Source: Escherichia ruysiae
Lineage (GTDB): Bacteria; Pseudomonadota; Gammaproteobacteria; Enterobacterales; Enterobacteriaceae
Length of the DNA stretch: 64,000 bases
Assembly: GCF_031323975.1 (NCBI RefSeq)
Contig: NZ_JAVIWS010000001.1
Span: 620,001-684,000 of the forward strand
Reading direction: 5' to 3'
This document shows positions 41,106 through 56,341 of this stretch, in pieces. The notes under the pieces are model-generated. The model did no database searches. It saw only the letters and a list, made by a program, of their open reading frames with translations, and was not told where the DNA came from. The position numbers and the translations under genes are program-made. The stretch's first letter is position 1; every line of letters begins with the position of its first letter.

Positions 41106-42461
41106 TTAGCCAGCGTACTGACCATGTTGTAAATCCTGTACTACTTTGTTCATTTTCGCTTCATTCAACAGATAAAACTTAATAGAAATTGCAGTCAGGA
41201 AGTAGAAGAATGCCGGCAGGAGGGTAAACAGTAACACTACGCCCTGTACTGAATTAGCGGATTGAGTTGTGCTACTGGTTGCATAGCCATAATAAGCCAG
41301 TACCCAACCAATCACCGCCCCACCTACTGCAACGCCCAGTTTGATGACAAAAATATTCGCAGCAACGTTCATCCCCGTAATACGACGACGCGTTTTCCAT
41401 TCACCATAGTTATTCGCATCGGTAATCATCGACCACTGGAGTGCGCCATTTCCGCCCTGAATAATCTGAATTGCCAGATGAGCCAGTAATGGAATAACCC
41501 AGTATTCCACCGGCAGGAAATAACAGAGCACGCCCAACGCCGCATTAATAATATTAACCCAGAATGAAAGTTTAATTTTACAAAAGCGAGTACCAAATGG
41601 TTTCGCCAGTACAGAACCTAACATAGAAGCAAACATTCCGCCGAGCATAAACCAGGTAAGAATATCTGAACCTTTATTTAAAACGGTATTAACATAATAA
41701 ACAACAGCACCGCCACGGATAACCACCGCCACCAGCATCATAAAATTATAAACAGAGAGGATGCGCCACTGATCATTCTTAAAAAGAATCTTCAAATCGC
41801 GCGCAATATTCAGATTTTCTTCCTGAATAGGTTGTACCCGCTCTTTGGTGGTCAGGAAACAGATTAAAAACATAATGCAGCCAATAACGCCAAACACCGC
41901 CATCGCAATCTGGATACCAGTAGCCCGATCGCCTGGCGAGAGGAAGTCAGCGACCGGCAGGATAAATGCTGTACCTAACGCACCGCCAATAGGTGTGATG
42001 GCAAAACGCCAGGATTGCAATGACAGGTTTTCACGTGGTTCGGATGTCAACGCCGCGCCCAATGAGCAGTAAGGAATATTAATGGCCGTATACATTAATG
42101 TCATAAATATATATGCAGCAACCGCGTAGACAACCTTACCGCTATCAGAGAAATCAGGAATGGAGTAAACCAGCACGCAACTGACCGCAAATGGTACACA
42201 GATGGCCAACAGCCACGGACGGAAACGCCCCCAACGAGATGAGGTTGCATCGGCGATTGCCCCCATAATCGGATCGGTAATTGCATCCAGTAGACGCACC
42301 AGTAAAAACATGGTTCCCATTACGGCTGGCGGCAGACCATAAATATCGGTATAGAAATAAGCGAGGATGGCAACAGAAGAATCAAAGACGATATGGCTGG
42401 CGGCATCGCCCAGGCTATAGCCTATTTTTTCTTTTATTGGCAATTTTTCCACATTAGACAT
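41106..42461 (-). CDS. GPH-family sugar:cation symporter, absent from this locus in K-12
   Basis: A 451 aa inner-membrane protein with about 12 helices belonging to the glycoside-pentoside-hexuronide (GPH) family, like MelB, UidB, YicJ and YagG. Family marks include the N-terminal KIGYSLGDAASHIVFDSS, FYTDIYGLPPAVMGTMFLLV, RLLDAITDPIMGAIAD and WGRFRPWLL. GPH proteins import glycosides with Na+ or H+. The substrate cannot be read from sequence. No cytoplasmic glycosidase is adjacent; the divergent neighbour is periplasmic trehalase treA. AAGGAT precedes the ATG. Its coding sequence looks richer in A/T than neighbours by eye. In K-12 dhaM and treA are adjacent, so this gene is an insertion here or was lost there. 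Confidence 0.9.
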   Translation of the reverse strand: MSNVEKLPIKEKIGYSLGDAASHIVFDSSVAILAYFYTDIYGLPPAVMGTMFLLVRLLDAITDPIMGAIADATSSRWGRFRPWLLAICVPFAVSCVLVYSIPDFSDSGKVVYAVAAYIFMTLMYTAINIPYCSLGAALTSEPRENLSLQSWRFAITPIGGALGTAFILPVADFLSPGDRATGIQIAMAVFGVIGCIMFLICFLTTKERVQPIQEENLNIARDLKILFKNDQWRILSVYNFMMLVAVVIRGGAVVYYVNTVLNKGSDILTWFMLGGMFASMLGSVLAKPFGTRFCKIKLSFWVNIINAALGVLCYFLPVEYWVIPLLAHLAIQIIQGGNGALQWSMITDANNYGEWKTRRRITGMNVAANIFVIKLGVAVGGAVIGWVLAYYGYATSSTTQSANSVQGVVLLFTLLPAFFYFLTAISIKFYLLNEAKMNKVVQDLQHGQYAG

Positions 42462-42791
42462 GTTTTATCCTTATCTATAAATTTACTTCACGGAATACCT
42501 TTCACTGGCACAATTCTTCACGGAAGTTTTTGGTCGGTCTATTATGTTTTTTCATTAAATTCTTATGATTTTTTTCTTCTGTGATCACACAACAAAAGTC
42601 ACTGCCCATTTAATAAACAACATATATTTTATGAATATATTGCAACACTATTTAGGCCGTTAATTACATCGTCCATAATGCCTGACACTTCGCAGAATGA
42701 GATTTCAATCATGCAGTTGCCGCGATCCTGAACTAAGGTTTTCTGATACTTGATTACCGTTTTGTTCGGTATCGCCAAAGGAGAATGATTG
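42462..42791. promoter_or_regulatory. Divergent AT-rich intergenic region, GPH transporter/treA
   Basis: This 330-base gap contains no gene. It is AT-rich, particularly 42540-42660. TGTGATCACA at 42580-42589 is a palindrome containing a CRP-type half site, though not the standard spaced CRP box. treA in K-12 is sigma-S-dependent and osmotically induced; I could not place its promoter confidently. The treA ribosome site AAAGGAG lies at 42778-42784. Confidence 0.4.
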
Positions 42792-44483
42792 ATGAAACCA
42801 CGTGTCCCTCGTCACCTGCAAAGAATGGCGTTAATTCCCACCACCGTTTTATTGTGTTTTGCCACGCTATCGGCACAGGCGGAAGAAATCGCCGTCACAC
42901 CACAATCACCTGATATTTTGTTGGGACCGTTGTTTGACGATGTTCAAAACGCCAAACTTTTTCCTGATCAAAAAACTTTTGCCGACGCCGTGCCCAACAG
43001 CGACCCGCTAATGATCCTCGCTGACTATCGGATGCAACAGAACCAGAGCGGGTTTGATTTGCGTCACTTCGTGAAAGTTAATTTCACCCTGCCAAAAGAA
43101 GGCGAGAAGCATGTCCCGCCGAAGGGACAGTCGCTGCGTGAACATATTGATGGACTTTGGCCGGTATTAACCCGCACAACGGAAAGCACCGAAAAATGGG
43201 ACTCTCTGTTGCCATTGCCGAAACCCTATGTCGTGCCGGGAGGTCGTTTTCGGGAAGTGTATTACTGGGACAGTTACTTCACCATGCTGGGGCTTGGCGA
43301 AAGCGGTCACTGGGATAAAGTGGCGGATATGGTGGCGAATTTTGGTTATGAAATAGATACTTATGGACACATTCCCAACGGGAACCGCAGCTACTATTTA
43401 AGCCGTTCGCAGCCGCCTTTCTTTGCGTTGATGGTGGAGTTACTGGCGCAACATGAAGGCGACGCCGCGTTGAAACAGTATCTGCCACAACTACAAAAAG
43501 AATATGCTTACTGGATGGACGGCGTTGAAAATCTGCAAGCCGGGCAACAGGAAAAGCGCGTTGTAAAGCTCAAGGATGGCACTATTCTTAACCGCTACTG
43601 GGACGACCGCGATACACCGCGTCCGGAGTCATGGGTAGAGGATATCGCCACCGCGAAAAGCAATCCAAATCGCCCTGCCACTGAAATTTACCGTGACCTG
43701 CGTTCCGCCGCCGCATCTGGCTGGGATTTCAGCTCGCGCTGGATGGACAATCCTCAGCAGTTAAATACATTACGCACCACCAGCATCGTACCGGTCGATC
43801 TCAATAGCCTGATGTATAAAATGGAAAAAATCCTTGCCAGCGCCAGTAAAGCCGCCGGGGATAACGCGATGGCCAGTCAATACGAAACGCTGGCAAATTC
43901 CCGTCAGAAAGGGATCGAAAAATACTTGTGGAACGATCAACACGGCTGGTATGCCGATTACGATCTGAAGAGTAATAAAGTACGTAATCAGTTAACTGCC
44001 GCCGCCCTGTTCCCGTTGTACGTTAATGCAGCAGCGAAAGATCGCGCCAGTAAAATGGCAACGGCGACCAGAACGCATCTGCTGCAACCTGGCGGACTGA
44101 ACACCACCTCGGTGAAAAGTGGGCAGCAATGGGACGCGCCAAATGGCTGGGCGCCGTTACAATGGGTCGCTACTGAAGGATTGCAAAACTACGGGCAGGA
44201 AGATGTAGCGATGGACATTAGCTGGCACTTTCTGACCAATGTTCAGCACACCTATGACCGGGAGAAAAAGCTGGTGGAGAAATATGATGTCAGCACCACC
44301 GGAACAGGTGGCGGTGGTGGCGAATATCCGTTGCAGGATGGTTTTGGTTGGACCAACGGCGTAACGCTGAAAATGTTGGATTTGATCTGCCCGAAAGAAA
44401 AACCGTGTGACAACGTTCCGGCAACGCGCCCGACCAGTGCTTCCGCAACGCAGCCAACAAAAGTCACAGAACCCACACCTTAA
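42792..44483 (+). CDS. treA: Periplasmic alpha,alpha-trehalase
   Basis: TreA splits trehalose to glucose in the periplasm, allowing use of trehalose at high osmolarity. The 563 aa precursor has a signal peptide ([19 protein letters not shown], cleavage near residue 30). Family 37 signatures are [15 protein letters not shown] and [13 protein letters not shown], with the Gly-rich [20 protein letters not shown] near the C terminus. The tail after CDNVPATRP is Pro/Thr-rich and diverges from K-12 (565 aa). Many substitutions elsewhere set it apart from K-12 more than most genes here. ATG at 42792, after AAAGGAG. Confidence 0.96.
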   Translation: MKPRVPRHLQRMALIPTTVLLCFATLSAQAEEIAVTPQSPDILLGPLFDDVQNAKLFPDQKTFADAVPNSDPLMILADYRMQQNQSGFDLRHFVKVNFTLPKEGEKHVPPKGQSLREHIDGLWPVLTRTTESTEKWDSLLPLPKPYVVPGGRFREVYYWDSYFTMLGLGESGHWDKVADMVANFGYEIDTYGHIPNGNRSYYLSRSQPPFFALMVELLAQHEGDAALKQYLPQLQKEYAYWMDGVENLQAGQQEKRVVKLKDGTILNRYWDDRDTPRPESWVEDIATAKSNPNRPATEIYRDLRSAAASGWDFSSRWMDNPQQLNTLRTTSIVPVDLNSLMYKMEKILASASKAAGDNAMASQYETLANSRQKGIEKYLWNDQHGWYADYDLKSNKVRNQLTAAALFPLYVNAAAKDRASKMATATRTHLLQPGGLNTTSVKSGQQWDAPNGWAPLQWVATEGLQNYGQEDVAMDISWHFLTNVQHTYDREKKLVEKYDVSTTGTGGGGGEYPLQDGFGWTNGVTLKMLDLICPKEKPCDNVPATRPTSASATQPTKVTEPTP

Positions 44484-44621
44484 TTTTTCTTCTCCCGACA
44501 GCGTCATTCTGCTTATCTGGATGACGTTGCCGTTTTATCTGGTTTTCAAACACCGTGAGGTTTACACATAATTTGAAAGCGGATAGCGATGCCTGCACCG
44601 CTATCCGCCAGAAAGATTACG

Positions 44622-44876
44622 TTATTCTCTTCGCAGGAGGCGGAATACCCCCAGCACCAGGATAGCGCCGACCACCGCCACCAGGAAGCTATGTAAATTA
44701 AAACCACTGATGGAGCCGCCAATGCCAAACATGGTCGCCAGCCAGCCGCCGACAACCGCACCGACTATCCCGAGAATGCAGGTCAGGAAAAATCCACCAC
44801 CATCACGCCCTGGCATGATCAGCTTGGCGATAATGCCGGCTATCAGGCCAAAAATAATCCAGGCAATAATTCCCAT
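44622..44876 (-). CDS. ymgE: YmgE, transglycosylase-associated (GlsB/YeaQ/YmgE) membrane protein
   Basis: An 84 aa Gly-rich inner-membrane protein with three hydrophobic helices (MGIIAWIIFGLIAGIIAKLI at the N terminus, then FFLTCILGIVGAVVGGWLAT and FLVAVVGAILVLGVFRLL). It belongs to the GlsB/YeaQ/YmgE family, often induced by stress; the precise role is unknown despite the family label. The start is the ATG at 44876; the open frame to 44909 adds 11 unconserved residues. It is convergent with treA. The K-12 small gene ycgY is not seen in this stretch. Confidence 0.93.
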   Translation of the reverse strand: MGIIAWIIFGLIAGIIAKLIMPGRDGGGFFLTCILGIVGAVVGGWLATMFGIGGSISGFNLHSFLVAVVGAILVLGVFRLLRRE

Positions 44877-45076
44877 GTTCAGGCCCTCGTTTCGATGAAT
44901 CGGACGCAAGAAATGCTTACGTCAACGCTCTAAGTATAGGCAAGCACAGGATCAATGGAGGGAGGCTGTCGGTTGAATTAGTCGTAAGTTGTAAAAAAAA
45001 TTCACGCATTTGTATTAAGTTTTGTTAGTCCCTACCGATAAACCAAAGACAGTTTGTCGGTCAGGAGTTTTTCCGC

Positions 45077-45811
45077 GTGAGTCATTACCATGAGCAGTTC
45101 CTGAAACAAAATCCGTTAGCAGTCCTGGGCGTTTTACGCGATTTACATAAAGCCGCAGTGCCACTGCGTATCAGTTGGTCAGATGGTCAGCTGATCAGCA
45201 ATATACTGGCGATAAGCCCTGATAAACTGGTGCTGGATTTTGGTAGTCAGCAAGAAGACAACAATGCCGTGCTTAAAGCGCGTCAAATCACTATTACCGC
45301 CGAAACGCAAGGCGCCAAAATCGAATTTACCCTTGCGCAATTACAGCAAAGTGAATATTTGCAGCTTCCGGCGTTTATCGCCACTCCCCCGCCCGCATTA
45401 TGGTTTGTGCAACGACGCAGATATTTCCGCATCTCCGCCCCACTTCATCCGCCTTATTATTGTCAGACCAAACTGGCGGATAACAGTACGTTACGTTTTC
45501 GCCTGAGTGACTTATCGCTAGGTGGCATGGGTGCATTACTGGAAACGGAAAAACCTGGCGGGTTGCACGAAGGTATGCGCTTCGCACAGATTGAAGTCAA
45601 CATGGGACAATGGGGCGTTTTTCACTTTGACGCCCAGTTACTGACCATCAGCGAGCGCAAAGTGATTGATAGCAGAAATGAAACGATCTCCACTCCCCGC
45701 CTGAGCTTTCGTTTTCTTAACGTCAGCCCGACGGTGGAGCGGCAATTACAGCGGATTATATTCTCACTCGAACGGGAAGCCCGGGAGAAAGCGGACAAAG
45801 TGCGCGACTGA
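45077..45811 (+). CDS. ycgR: YcgR, c-di-GMP-dependent flagellar brake
   Basis: YcgR binds cyclic di-GMP and then the flagellar motor (MotA/FliG), slowing swimming and biasing rotation. The 244 aa protein has an N-terminal YcgR-N domain (about 1-108) and a C-terminal PilZ domain. The PilZ motifs are intact: RRRYFR near residues 114-119 and DLSLGGMGALL near 145-155. K-12 ycgR is in the flagellar regulon (FlhDC/FliA); I did not find a clear FliA promoter. It is convergent with emtA; the stops lie 1 base apart. Confidence 0.96.
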   Translation: MSHYHEQFLKQNPLAVLGVLRDLHKAAVPLRISWSDGQLISNILAISPDKLVLDFGSQQEDNNAVLKARQITITAETQGAKIEFTLAQLQQSEYLQLPAFIATPPPALWFVQRRRYFRISAPLHPPYYCQTKLADNSTLRFRLSDLSLGGMGALLETEKPGGLHEGMRFAQIEVNMGQWGVFHFDAQLLTISERKVIDSRNETISTPRLSFRFLNVSPTVERQLQRIIFSLEREAREKADKVRD

Positions 45812-45812
45812 G

Positions 45813-47438
<1,626 letters not shown>

Positions 47439-47460
47439 AAAAATCACGCTTCCGGGCTAA

Positions 47461-49275
<1,815 letters not shown>

Positions 49276-49288
49276 TGGAGTTTGTATC

Positions 49289-49318
49289 GCCGGATACGAC
49301 GTGTGCGTCTTATCCGGC
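49289..49318. repeat. REP element between cvrA and dadX
   Basis: GCCGGATACG and CGTCTTATCCGGC form the imperfect palindrome typical of REP units, between two convergent genes. Confidence 0.75.
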
Positions 49319-49328
49319 TTGCCACAAG

Positions 49329-50399
49329 TTACACCGTCACAACAGGTACACGTAGCGCCAGCGCGCACATCAACTCATAGCCCACCGTTCCGGCAGCGGC
49401 GGCGACATCATCAATTTTGATCTCCTTGCCCCACAGCTCAACCGGCGTACCAATCCCCGCCTGTGGGCAAGGCGTCAAATCGACCGCCAGCATATCCATC
49501 GAGACTGTCCCCACCGTCATGGTGCGCACCCCGTCCACTAAAACAGGTGTTCCGGTTGGTGCATGACGCGGATAGCCGTCGGCGTATCCGGCGGCGACAA
49601 TGCCGATTCGCTGCTCATCGCGCGCAGTATAGCGACCGCCATAGCCCACACGCTCGCCCGCTTTTAGCGTCTGAACACCAATAATCTCACTGCTTAACGT
49701 CATGACCGGGCGTAATCCGGTATTGGCGATATCGCGCCACTGACCGGACGGCGAAGCACCATATAAAATAATGCCAGGTCGAACCCAGTCAAAATGCGCT
49801 TCCGGATGCCACAGGGTTGCCGCCGAATTAGACAACGAGCGCCGACACTCCAGACCTTCCGCTGCCTGCTCAATACGCGCCATCGCGCCAGAAATCCCAT
49901 CAGGATGCTCCGCATCGGCAAAATGCGACATCAAAGTCATTTCGCCAACATTCGCCATCGCCCGCAGCTGCTGCCAGACAGTAAGCACGCGATCGGGCTG
50001 GAACCCCAACCGATTCATTCCGCTGTTCACCTTAAGGTAAACATCCAGCGGCGCTTTTAGCCGCGCATTTTGCAGTGCTTTGAGCTGCCAGTTACTGTGC
50101 ACGCAGGTGGTCAGACGGTACTGGTCATAAATTTCCAGATCCTGAGCATGAAAAAAACCCTCCAGCATCAGGATTGGCCCTTTCCAGCCGCGCTCGCGCA
50201 GGATAATGGCCTCTTCAAGATTAAGTAACGCAAAACCATCGGTCGCCCCGAGCGCGCTCCAGATACGCTCGATACCGTGCCCGTAAGCGTTCGCTTTTAC
50301 CACCGACCAGACGCGCGCATGCGGCGCGGCCTGGCGGACAATGGTCAGATTTTGTTTTAATGCCTGCAGATCGAGGCTGGCCTGTATCGGACGAGTCAT
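49329..50399 (-). CDS. dadX: Catabolic alanine racemase
   Basis: DadX interconverts L- and D-alanine, so that DadA can oxidise the D-form; it supports growth on L-alanine. The 356 aa PLP enzyme has the cofactor Lys in [10 protein letters not shown] near residue 34 and the catalytic Tyr in the [12 protein letters not shown] region near 253. It lies 9 bases downstream of dadA in the dadAX operon and is convergent with cvrA. Confidence 0.97.
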   Translation of the reverse strand: MTRPIQASLDLQALKQNLTIVRQAAPHARVWSVVKANAYGHGIERIWSALGATDGFALLNLEEAIILRERGWKGPILMLEGFFHAQDLEIYDQYRLTTCVHSNWQLKALQNARLKAPLDVYLKVNSGMNRLGFQPDRVLTVWQQLRAMANVGEMTLMSHFADAEHPDGISGAMARIEQAAEGLECRRSLSNSAATLWHPEAHFDWVRPGIILYGASPSGQWRDIANTGLRPVMTLSSEIIGVQTLKAGERVGYGGRYTARDEQRIGIVAAGYADGYPRHAPTGTPVLVDGVRTMTVGTVSMDMLAVDLTPCPQAGIGTPVELWGKEIKIDDVAAAAGTVGYELMCALALRVPVVTV

Positions 50400-50408
50400 C
50401 TCGATTCC

Positions 50409-51752
<1,344 letters not shown>

Positions 51753-51804
51753 TTACATCTTGATAACCCAGATGAAAATATTATTCAACATATGGCTTTT
51801 TTAT

Positions 51805-51820
51805 GGTGAGCTGGCTCACA
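51805..51820 (-). promoter_or_regulatory. CRP site upstream of dadAX
   Basis: GGTGA-GCTGGC-TCACA matches the CRP consensus TGTGA-N6-TCACA in nine of ten half-site bases, about 105 bases upstream of dadA. The rest of the 329-base dadA-ycgB gap shows AT-rich stretches suited to Lrp but no gene. Confidence 0.7.
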
Positions 51821-52036
51821 TCTCCCTGACTTTGCGGGAATATGGCGTCTTTGGTATCTCCTGCTGGTCGCGCTTTATATCCAGCAGAAAATTCCGTTCA
51901 AAAGCTAATTATTGGCACTCCGATAATAAGAAATCGCAAAGAAAAAAATTCTCCAGCGACGCGGTTTTTAACTGGTGTTCTATGCTTGAAATGAGGTGTT
52001 CCACACAGAGAGCGCCGACAACAATGAGGTGCGCGT

Positions 52037-53569
52037 ATGGCGACGATCGATTCTATGAATAAGGACTCCACACGTTTGAGCGATGGACCTGACTGGACAT
52101 TCGACCTGCTGGATATTTATTTGGCAGAGATAGACCGGGTGGCAAAACTCTACCGGCTGGATACCTACCCGCACCAGATTGAAGTAATTACATCAGAGCA
52201 AATGATGGATGCCTACTCCAGCGTCGGTATGCCAATTAACTATCCGCATTGGTCGTTTGGTAAAAAGTTTATTGAAACCGAGCGTCTGTATAAGCACGGT
52301 CAGCAAGGGCTGGCCTATGAAATCGTCATTAACTCTAATCCGTGTATCGCTTATCTGATGGAAGAGAACACCATTACCATGCAGGCACTGGTGATGGCAC
52401 ACGCCTGTTATGGCCACAACTCTTTCTTCAAAAACAATTACTTATTCCGTAGCTGGACCGATGCCAGTTCGATTGTCGATTACCTGATTTTCGCCCGCAA
52501 ATACATTACCGAGTGCGAAGAACGCTATGGCGTTGATGAGGTAGAAAAGCTGTTGGATTCGTGCCATGCGCTGATGAACTACGGTGTGGATCGTTATAAA
52601 CGCCCACAAAAAATCTCGCTGCAAGAGGAGAAAGCCCGGCAGAAAAGTCGCGAAGAGTATCTGCAGAGCCAGGTCAATATGCTCTGGAGAACGCTGCCTA
52701 AGCGCGAGGAAGAGAAAACCGTTGCCGAAGCGCGCCGCTATCCGTCCGAGCCACAAGAAAATCTGCTCTATTTTATGGAGAAAAATGCACCGCTGCTGGA
52801 ATCATGGCAGCGTGAAATCCTGCGTATTGTACGTAAAGTGAGCCAGTATTTTTATCCGCAAAAACAGACTCAGGTGATGAACGAAGGCTGGGCGACCTTC
52901 TGGCACTACACCATCCTTAACCATCTGTATGATGAAGGGAAAGTGACCGAACGTTTTATGCTGGAGTTCTTGCATAGCCACACCAATGTGGTCTTCCAGC
53001 CGCCCTATAACAGCCCGTGGTACAGCGGAATTAACCCGTATGCCCTCGGATTTGCTATGTTTCAGGATATTAAACGGATTTGTCAGTCGCCAACGGAAGA
53101 AGACAAATACTGGTTCCCGGATATCGCCGGTTCCGACTGGCTGGAAACGCTGCATTTCGCGATGCGTGATTTCAAAGATGAGAGCTTTATCAGCCAGTTC
53201 CTGTCACCGAAGGTAATGCGTGATTTTCGCTTCTTCACCGTGCTGGATGACGATCGGCATAATTATCTGGAGATTTCCGCCATTCATAATGAGGAAGGTT
53301 ATCGGGAGATCCGTAACCGTTTATCGTCGCAATATAACTTAAGTAATCTGGAGCCGAATATTCAGATCTGGAACGTGGATTTGCGCGGCGACCGTTCGCT
53401 GACGCTGCGTTACATTCCACATAACCGCGCACCGCTGGATCGGGGGCGTAAAGAAGTGCTGAAGCATGTACATCGCCTGTGGGGATTTGATGTGATGCTG
53501 GAACAGCAAAACGAAGACGGCAGCGTCGAGTTGCTGGAACGCTGCCCGCCAAGAATGGGGAATCTATAA
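52037..53569 (+). CDS. ycgB: YcgB, SpoVR family protein
   Basis: A 510 aa cytoplasmic protein of the SpoVR family, named from a Bacillus gene needed for spore cortex formation. In enterobacteria the gene is sigma-S-dependent and its molecular function is not established. Conserved family stretches include YPHWSFGKKFIETERLYKHG, AHACYGHNSFFKNNYLF and NEGWATFWHYTILNHLYD, whose His and Glu residues hint at a metal site. Start at 52037 (MATIDSMNKD), with GAGGTG upstream. Divergent from dadA and convergent with fadR. Confidence 0.95.
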   Translation: MATIDSMNKDSTRLSDGPDWTFDLLDIYLAEIDRVAKLYRLDTYPHQIEVITSEQMMDAYSSVGMPINYPHWSFGKKFIETERLYKHGQQGLAYEIVINSNPCIAYLMEENTITMQALVMAHACYGHNSFFKNNYLFRSWTDASSIVDYLIFARKYITECEERYGVDEVEKLLDSCHALMNYGVDRYKRPQKISLQEEKARQKSREEYLQSQVNMLWRTLPKREEEKTVAEARRYPSEPQENLLYFMEKNAPLLESWQREILRIVRKVSQYFYPQKQTQVMNEGWATFWHYTILNHLYDEGKVTERFMLEFLHSHTNVVFQPPYNSPWYSGINPYALGFAMFQDIKRICQSPTEEDKYWFPDIAGSDWLETLHFAMRDFKDESFISQFLSPKVMRDFRFFTVLDDDRHNYLEISAIHNEEGYREIRNRLSSQYNLSNLEPNIQIWNVDLRGDRSLTLRYIPHNRAPLDRGRKEVLKHVHRLWGFDVMLEQQNEDGSVELLERCPPRMGNL

Positions 53570-53574
53570 AAAAA

Positions 53575-53604
53575 CCCCTCCTCATTTGAGGAGGGGGCAT
53601 TTTT
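53575..53604. terminator. ycgB terminator
   Basis: CCCCTCCTC and GAGGAGGGG flank a short ATTT loop, with a T run after and an A run before. It can end ycgB and possibly also the convergent fadR. Confidence 0.85.
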
Positions 53605-53637
53605 GCCGGATGCGGCGTACACGCTTTATCCGCCTGC
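53604..53637. repeat. REP-like element between ycgB and fadR
   Basis: TGCCGGATGCGGCGTACACG followed by CTTTATCCG shows the REP consensus. A diverged second unit (about 53670-53690, GCGCATCAGGCAAC) follows, making a small BIME. Confidence 0.7.
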
Positions 53638-53713
53638 AAAGCATCACAAATTCAATAGTCCAGATAAGCATAGCGCATCAGGCAACTATGCGTTGGTCAT
53701 CAGTATGGATGGA

Positions 53714-54433
53714 TTAACGCCCCTGAATGGCTAAATCACCCGGCAGGTTTTTCTGCATCCGGTGCCAAATCTCGCCACTCTCATGCCCATAACGGCGTAC
53801 TGTTTCGTAAACCTGATCGTGAGCACCTTCACTGCACAACGCAGACAGCTTGTGGTAGAAGCCCAGCGCCAGACTACGCGCTTCCGGATTGGCGAAATAG
53901 TGACGACCAATGCGCGTATACAACCCTTTCATTCCGTTAAGGATCAGACCATAAATCGGGTTACCAGAGGCAAACGCCAGACCGCGAAAAATGTTGTAAT
54001 CCAGATCAGCAAAGGCGTCTGCGTGATCGGCCACTTCATTAGCCGTTGCCAGCACTTCCTGCGCTTTATCAGGATGCTGACGAAACGCGGTGCGAATAAA
54101 AATGGTCGAAATATTGGTGCGCACTGACAGCAAATTATCTATGAGTTGCGGTACACTTTCGTGATCCAGTCGCGCCAGCGTCTCAAGGATATTCAACCCG
54201 GAGGTTTCCCAGAAATTATTCACCTTCGTCGGTTTGCCGTGTTGAATGGTCAGCCAGCCGTCTCGCGCCAGGCGCTGTAACACTTCGCGTAACGTCGTTC
54301 TCGTTACACCAATTAATTCTGAAAGTTCACGTTCTGCGGGCAAAATAGTCCCGGGTGGGAAGCGGTTATTCCAGATACTTTCAATAATGTACTCTTCCGC
54401 GAAACCCGCCGGGCTTTGCGCCTTAATGACCAT
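53714..54433 (-). CDS. fadR: FadR, fatty-acid-responsive regulator
   Basis: FadR represses beta-oxidation (fad) genes and activates fabA, fabB and iclR. Long-chain acyl-CoA releases it from DNA. The 239 aa protein has an N-terminal GntR winged helix ([20 protein letters not shown], then [16 protein letters not shown]) and a C-terminal helical acyl-CoA pocket (from about residue 80). The ATG at 54433 ([11 protein letters not shown]) gives the K-12 length; the frame to 54493 is unconserved. It is divergent from nhaB across 221 bases. Confidence 0.97.
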   Translation of the reverse strand: MVIKAQSPAGFAEEYIIESIWNNRFPPGTILPAERELSELIGVTRTTLREVLQRLARDGWLTIQHGKPTKVNNFWETSGLNILETLARLDHESVPQLIDNLLSVRTNISTIFIRTAFRQHPDKAQEVLATANEVADHADAFADLDYNIFRGLAFASGNPIYGLILNGMKGLYTRIGRHYFANPEARSLALGFYHKLSALCSEGAHDQVYETVRRYGHESGEIWHRMQKNLPGDLAIQGR

Positions 54434-54654
54434 AGTGAGATTTCCATAACACAGCAAAACAAAGTTGGACTCATCATACCAGAGGGCTAACAACGCTGAT
54501 AGCAGACAAAAAGAAGAAAAAAGGGATCAAGGCTTCATTTTCTGTATCTCTTTCCCCTTGACTATCAAGACTTGCCTCGCTCCCCCCTGACCGTTAAGCT
54601 TTGCGTTCTAACATAAAAACATCATTTATTATTTGTAAGGTAAGGGAAACCATC

Positions 54655-56196
54655 ATGGAGATCTCCTGGGGCCGCGCGTTATGGCGCAATTTTTTGGGTC
54701 AGTCACCTGACTGGTACAAACTTGCCCTTATTATTTTCTTAATTGTTAACCCATTAATTTTCCTCATCAGCCCCTTTGTTGCTGGCTGGCTGCTTGTCGC
54801 GGAATTTATTTTCACTCTGGCGATGGCTCTGAAATGCTATCCGCTGCTCCCCGGCGGTCTGTTGGCTATCGAAGCTGTCTTCATCGGCATGACCAGTGCG
54901 GAACACGTCCGTGAAGAGGTGGCGGCAAATCTTGAAGTCTTGCTGTTACTGATGTTTATGGTGGCGGGCATCTATTTTATGAAACAGCTTCTGCTGTTCA
55001 TATTTACCCGTTTACTGTTAAGCATTCGCTCCAAAATGCTGCTGTCGCTCTCTTTTTGCATGGCGGCGGCGTTTCTCTCTGCGTTCCTCGATGCCTTAAC
55101 CGTCGTTGCCGTAGTGATCAGTGTTGCAGTTGGTTTTTATGGCATTTATCACCGCGTAGCTTCTTCCCGCACCGAAGATACCGACCTGCAAGACGACAGC
55201 CATATCGACAAGCATTACAAAGTGGTTCTGGAGCAGTTCCGTGGCTTTCTGCGTAGCCTGATGATGCATGCGGGTGTCGGCACTGCATTAGGCGGCGTGA
55301 TGACTATGGTAGGCGAACCACAGAACCTGATCATTGCCAAAGCTGCTGGCTGGCATTTTGGCGATTTCTTCCTGCGCATGTCACCGGTGACCGTCCCTGT
55401 CCTGATTTGCGGCCTGTTAACCTGCCTGCTGGTGGAGAAGCTGCGTTGGTTTGGCTACGGCGAAACGCTGCCGGAGAAAGTCCGCGAAGTGCTGCAACAG
55501 TTTGACGATCAAAGCCGTCTCCAGCGTACACGTCAGGATAAAATTCGTCTGATTGTCCAGGCGATTATCGGCGTCTGGCTGGTCACCGCGCTGGCTTTGC
55601 ATCTGGCAGAGGTCGGCTTGATTGGTTTGTCTGTCATTATTCTGGCGACATCACTGACCGGTGTAACTGATGAACATGCTATCGGCAAAGCCTTCACCGA
55701 GTCTCTGCCATTCACCGCACTGTTGACGGTCTTTTTCTCGGTAGTGGCGGTGATTATCGACCAACAACTGTTCTCCCCAATTATCCAGTTTGTATTGCAG
55801 GCATCAGAACACGCTCAGCTATCGCTGTTCTATATCTTCAACGGTTTGCTGTCTTCCATTTCGGATAACGTCTTTGTAGGGACGATTTATATCAACGAAG
55901 CAAAAGCGGCAATGGAAAGCGGCGCGATTACACTGAAGCAATATGAACTGCTGGCAGTCGCCATTAACACCGGAACCAACCTGCCCTCCGTCGCCACGCC
56001 GAACGGACAGGCTGCGTTCTTATTCCTGTTGACCTCAGCACTCGCGCCATTAATACGTCTTTCTTATGGCCGCATGGTGTGGATGGCTCTGCCCTACACT
56101 CTCGTACTGACCCTCGTCGGATTACTCTGCGTAGAGTTTACGCTTGCTCCTGTAACTGAATGGTTTATGCAAATGGGGTGGATTGCAACGCTTTGA
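54655..56196 (+). CDS. nhaB: Na+/H+ antiporter NhaB
   Basis: NhaB exports Na+ in exchange for H+ across the inner membrane, important when NhaA is inactive at lower pH. The 513 aa protein has 12 or so hydrophobic helices, and the conserved [30 protein letters not shown] and [17 protein letters not shown] motifs with acidic residues in or near the membrane. I chose the ATG at 54655 ([10 protein letters not shown]), behind AAGGTAAGGG; an upstream start at 54601 is not conserved. A strong terminator follows. Confidence 0.96.
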   Translation: MEISWGRALWRNFLGQSPDWYKLALIIFLIVNPLIFLISPFVAGWLLVAEFIFTLAMALKCYPLLPGGLLAIEAVFIGMTSAEHVREEVAANLEVLLLLMFMVAGIYFMKQLLLFIFTRLLLSIRSKMLLSLSFCMAAAFLSAFLDALTVVAVVISVAVGFYGIYHRVASSRTEDTDLQDDSHIDKHYKVVLEQFRGFLRSLMMHAGVGTALGGVMTMVGEPQNLIIAKAAGWHFGDFFLRMSPVTVPVLICGLLTCLLVEKLRWFGYGETLPEKVREVLQQFDDQSRLQRTRQDKIRLIVQAIIGVWLVTALALHLAEVGLIGLSVIILATSLTGVTDEHAIGKAFTESLPFTALLTVFFSVVAVIIDQQLFSPIIQFVLQASEHAQLSLFYIFNGLLSSISDNVFVGTIYINEAKAAMESGAITLKQYELLAVAINTGTNLPSVATPNGQAAFLFLLTSALAPLIRLSYGRMVWMALPYTLVLTLVGLLCVEFTLAPVTEWFMQMGWIATL

Positions 56197-56205
56197 TAAC
56201 AACTT

Positions 56206-56232
56206 ACCGGGCATATTTATGCCCGGTTTGCC
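56206..56232 (+). terminator. nhaB terminator
   Basis: ACCGGGCATA and TATGCCCGGT form a perfect 10-base stem with a 2-base loop, followed by a pyrimidine stretch, 10 bases after the nhaB stop. Confidence 0.7.
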
Positions 56233-56341
56233 TTTCCGCCCGATAATTGTTCAATTACATCCTATTTTTACTCCCTCCTGGTGGCGCAACGAATGAATTG
56301 GTTTAAACTGCGCATTCGATGCATATTGCAGGGAAATTATT

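Noticed and set aside
42580..42589. CRP operator in the treA/GPH transporter intergenic region
   Set aside because: TGTGATCACA is palindromic but lacks the 6-base spacing between half sites needed for a proper CRP box; kept only as a remark.
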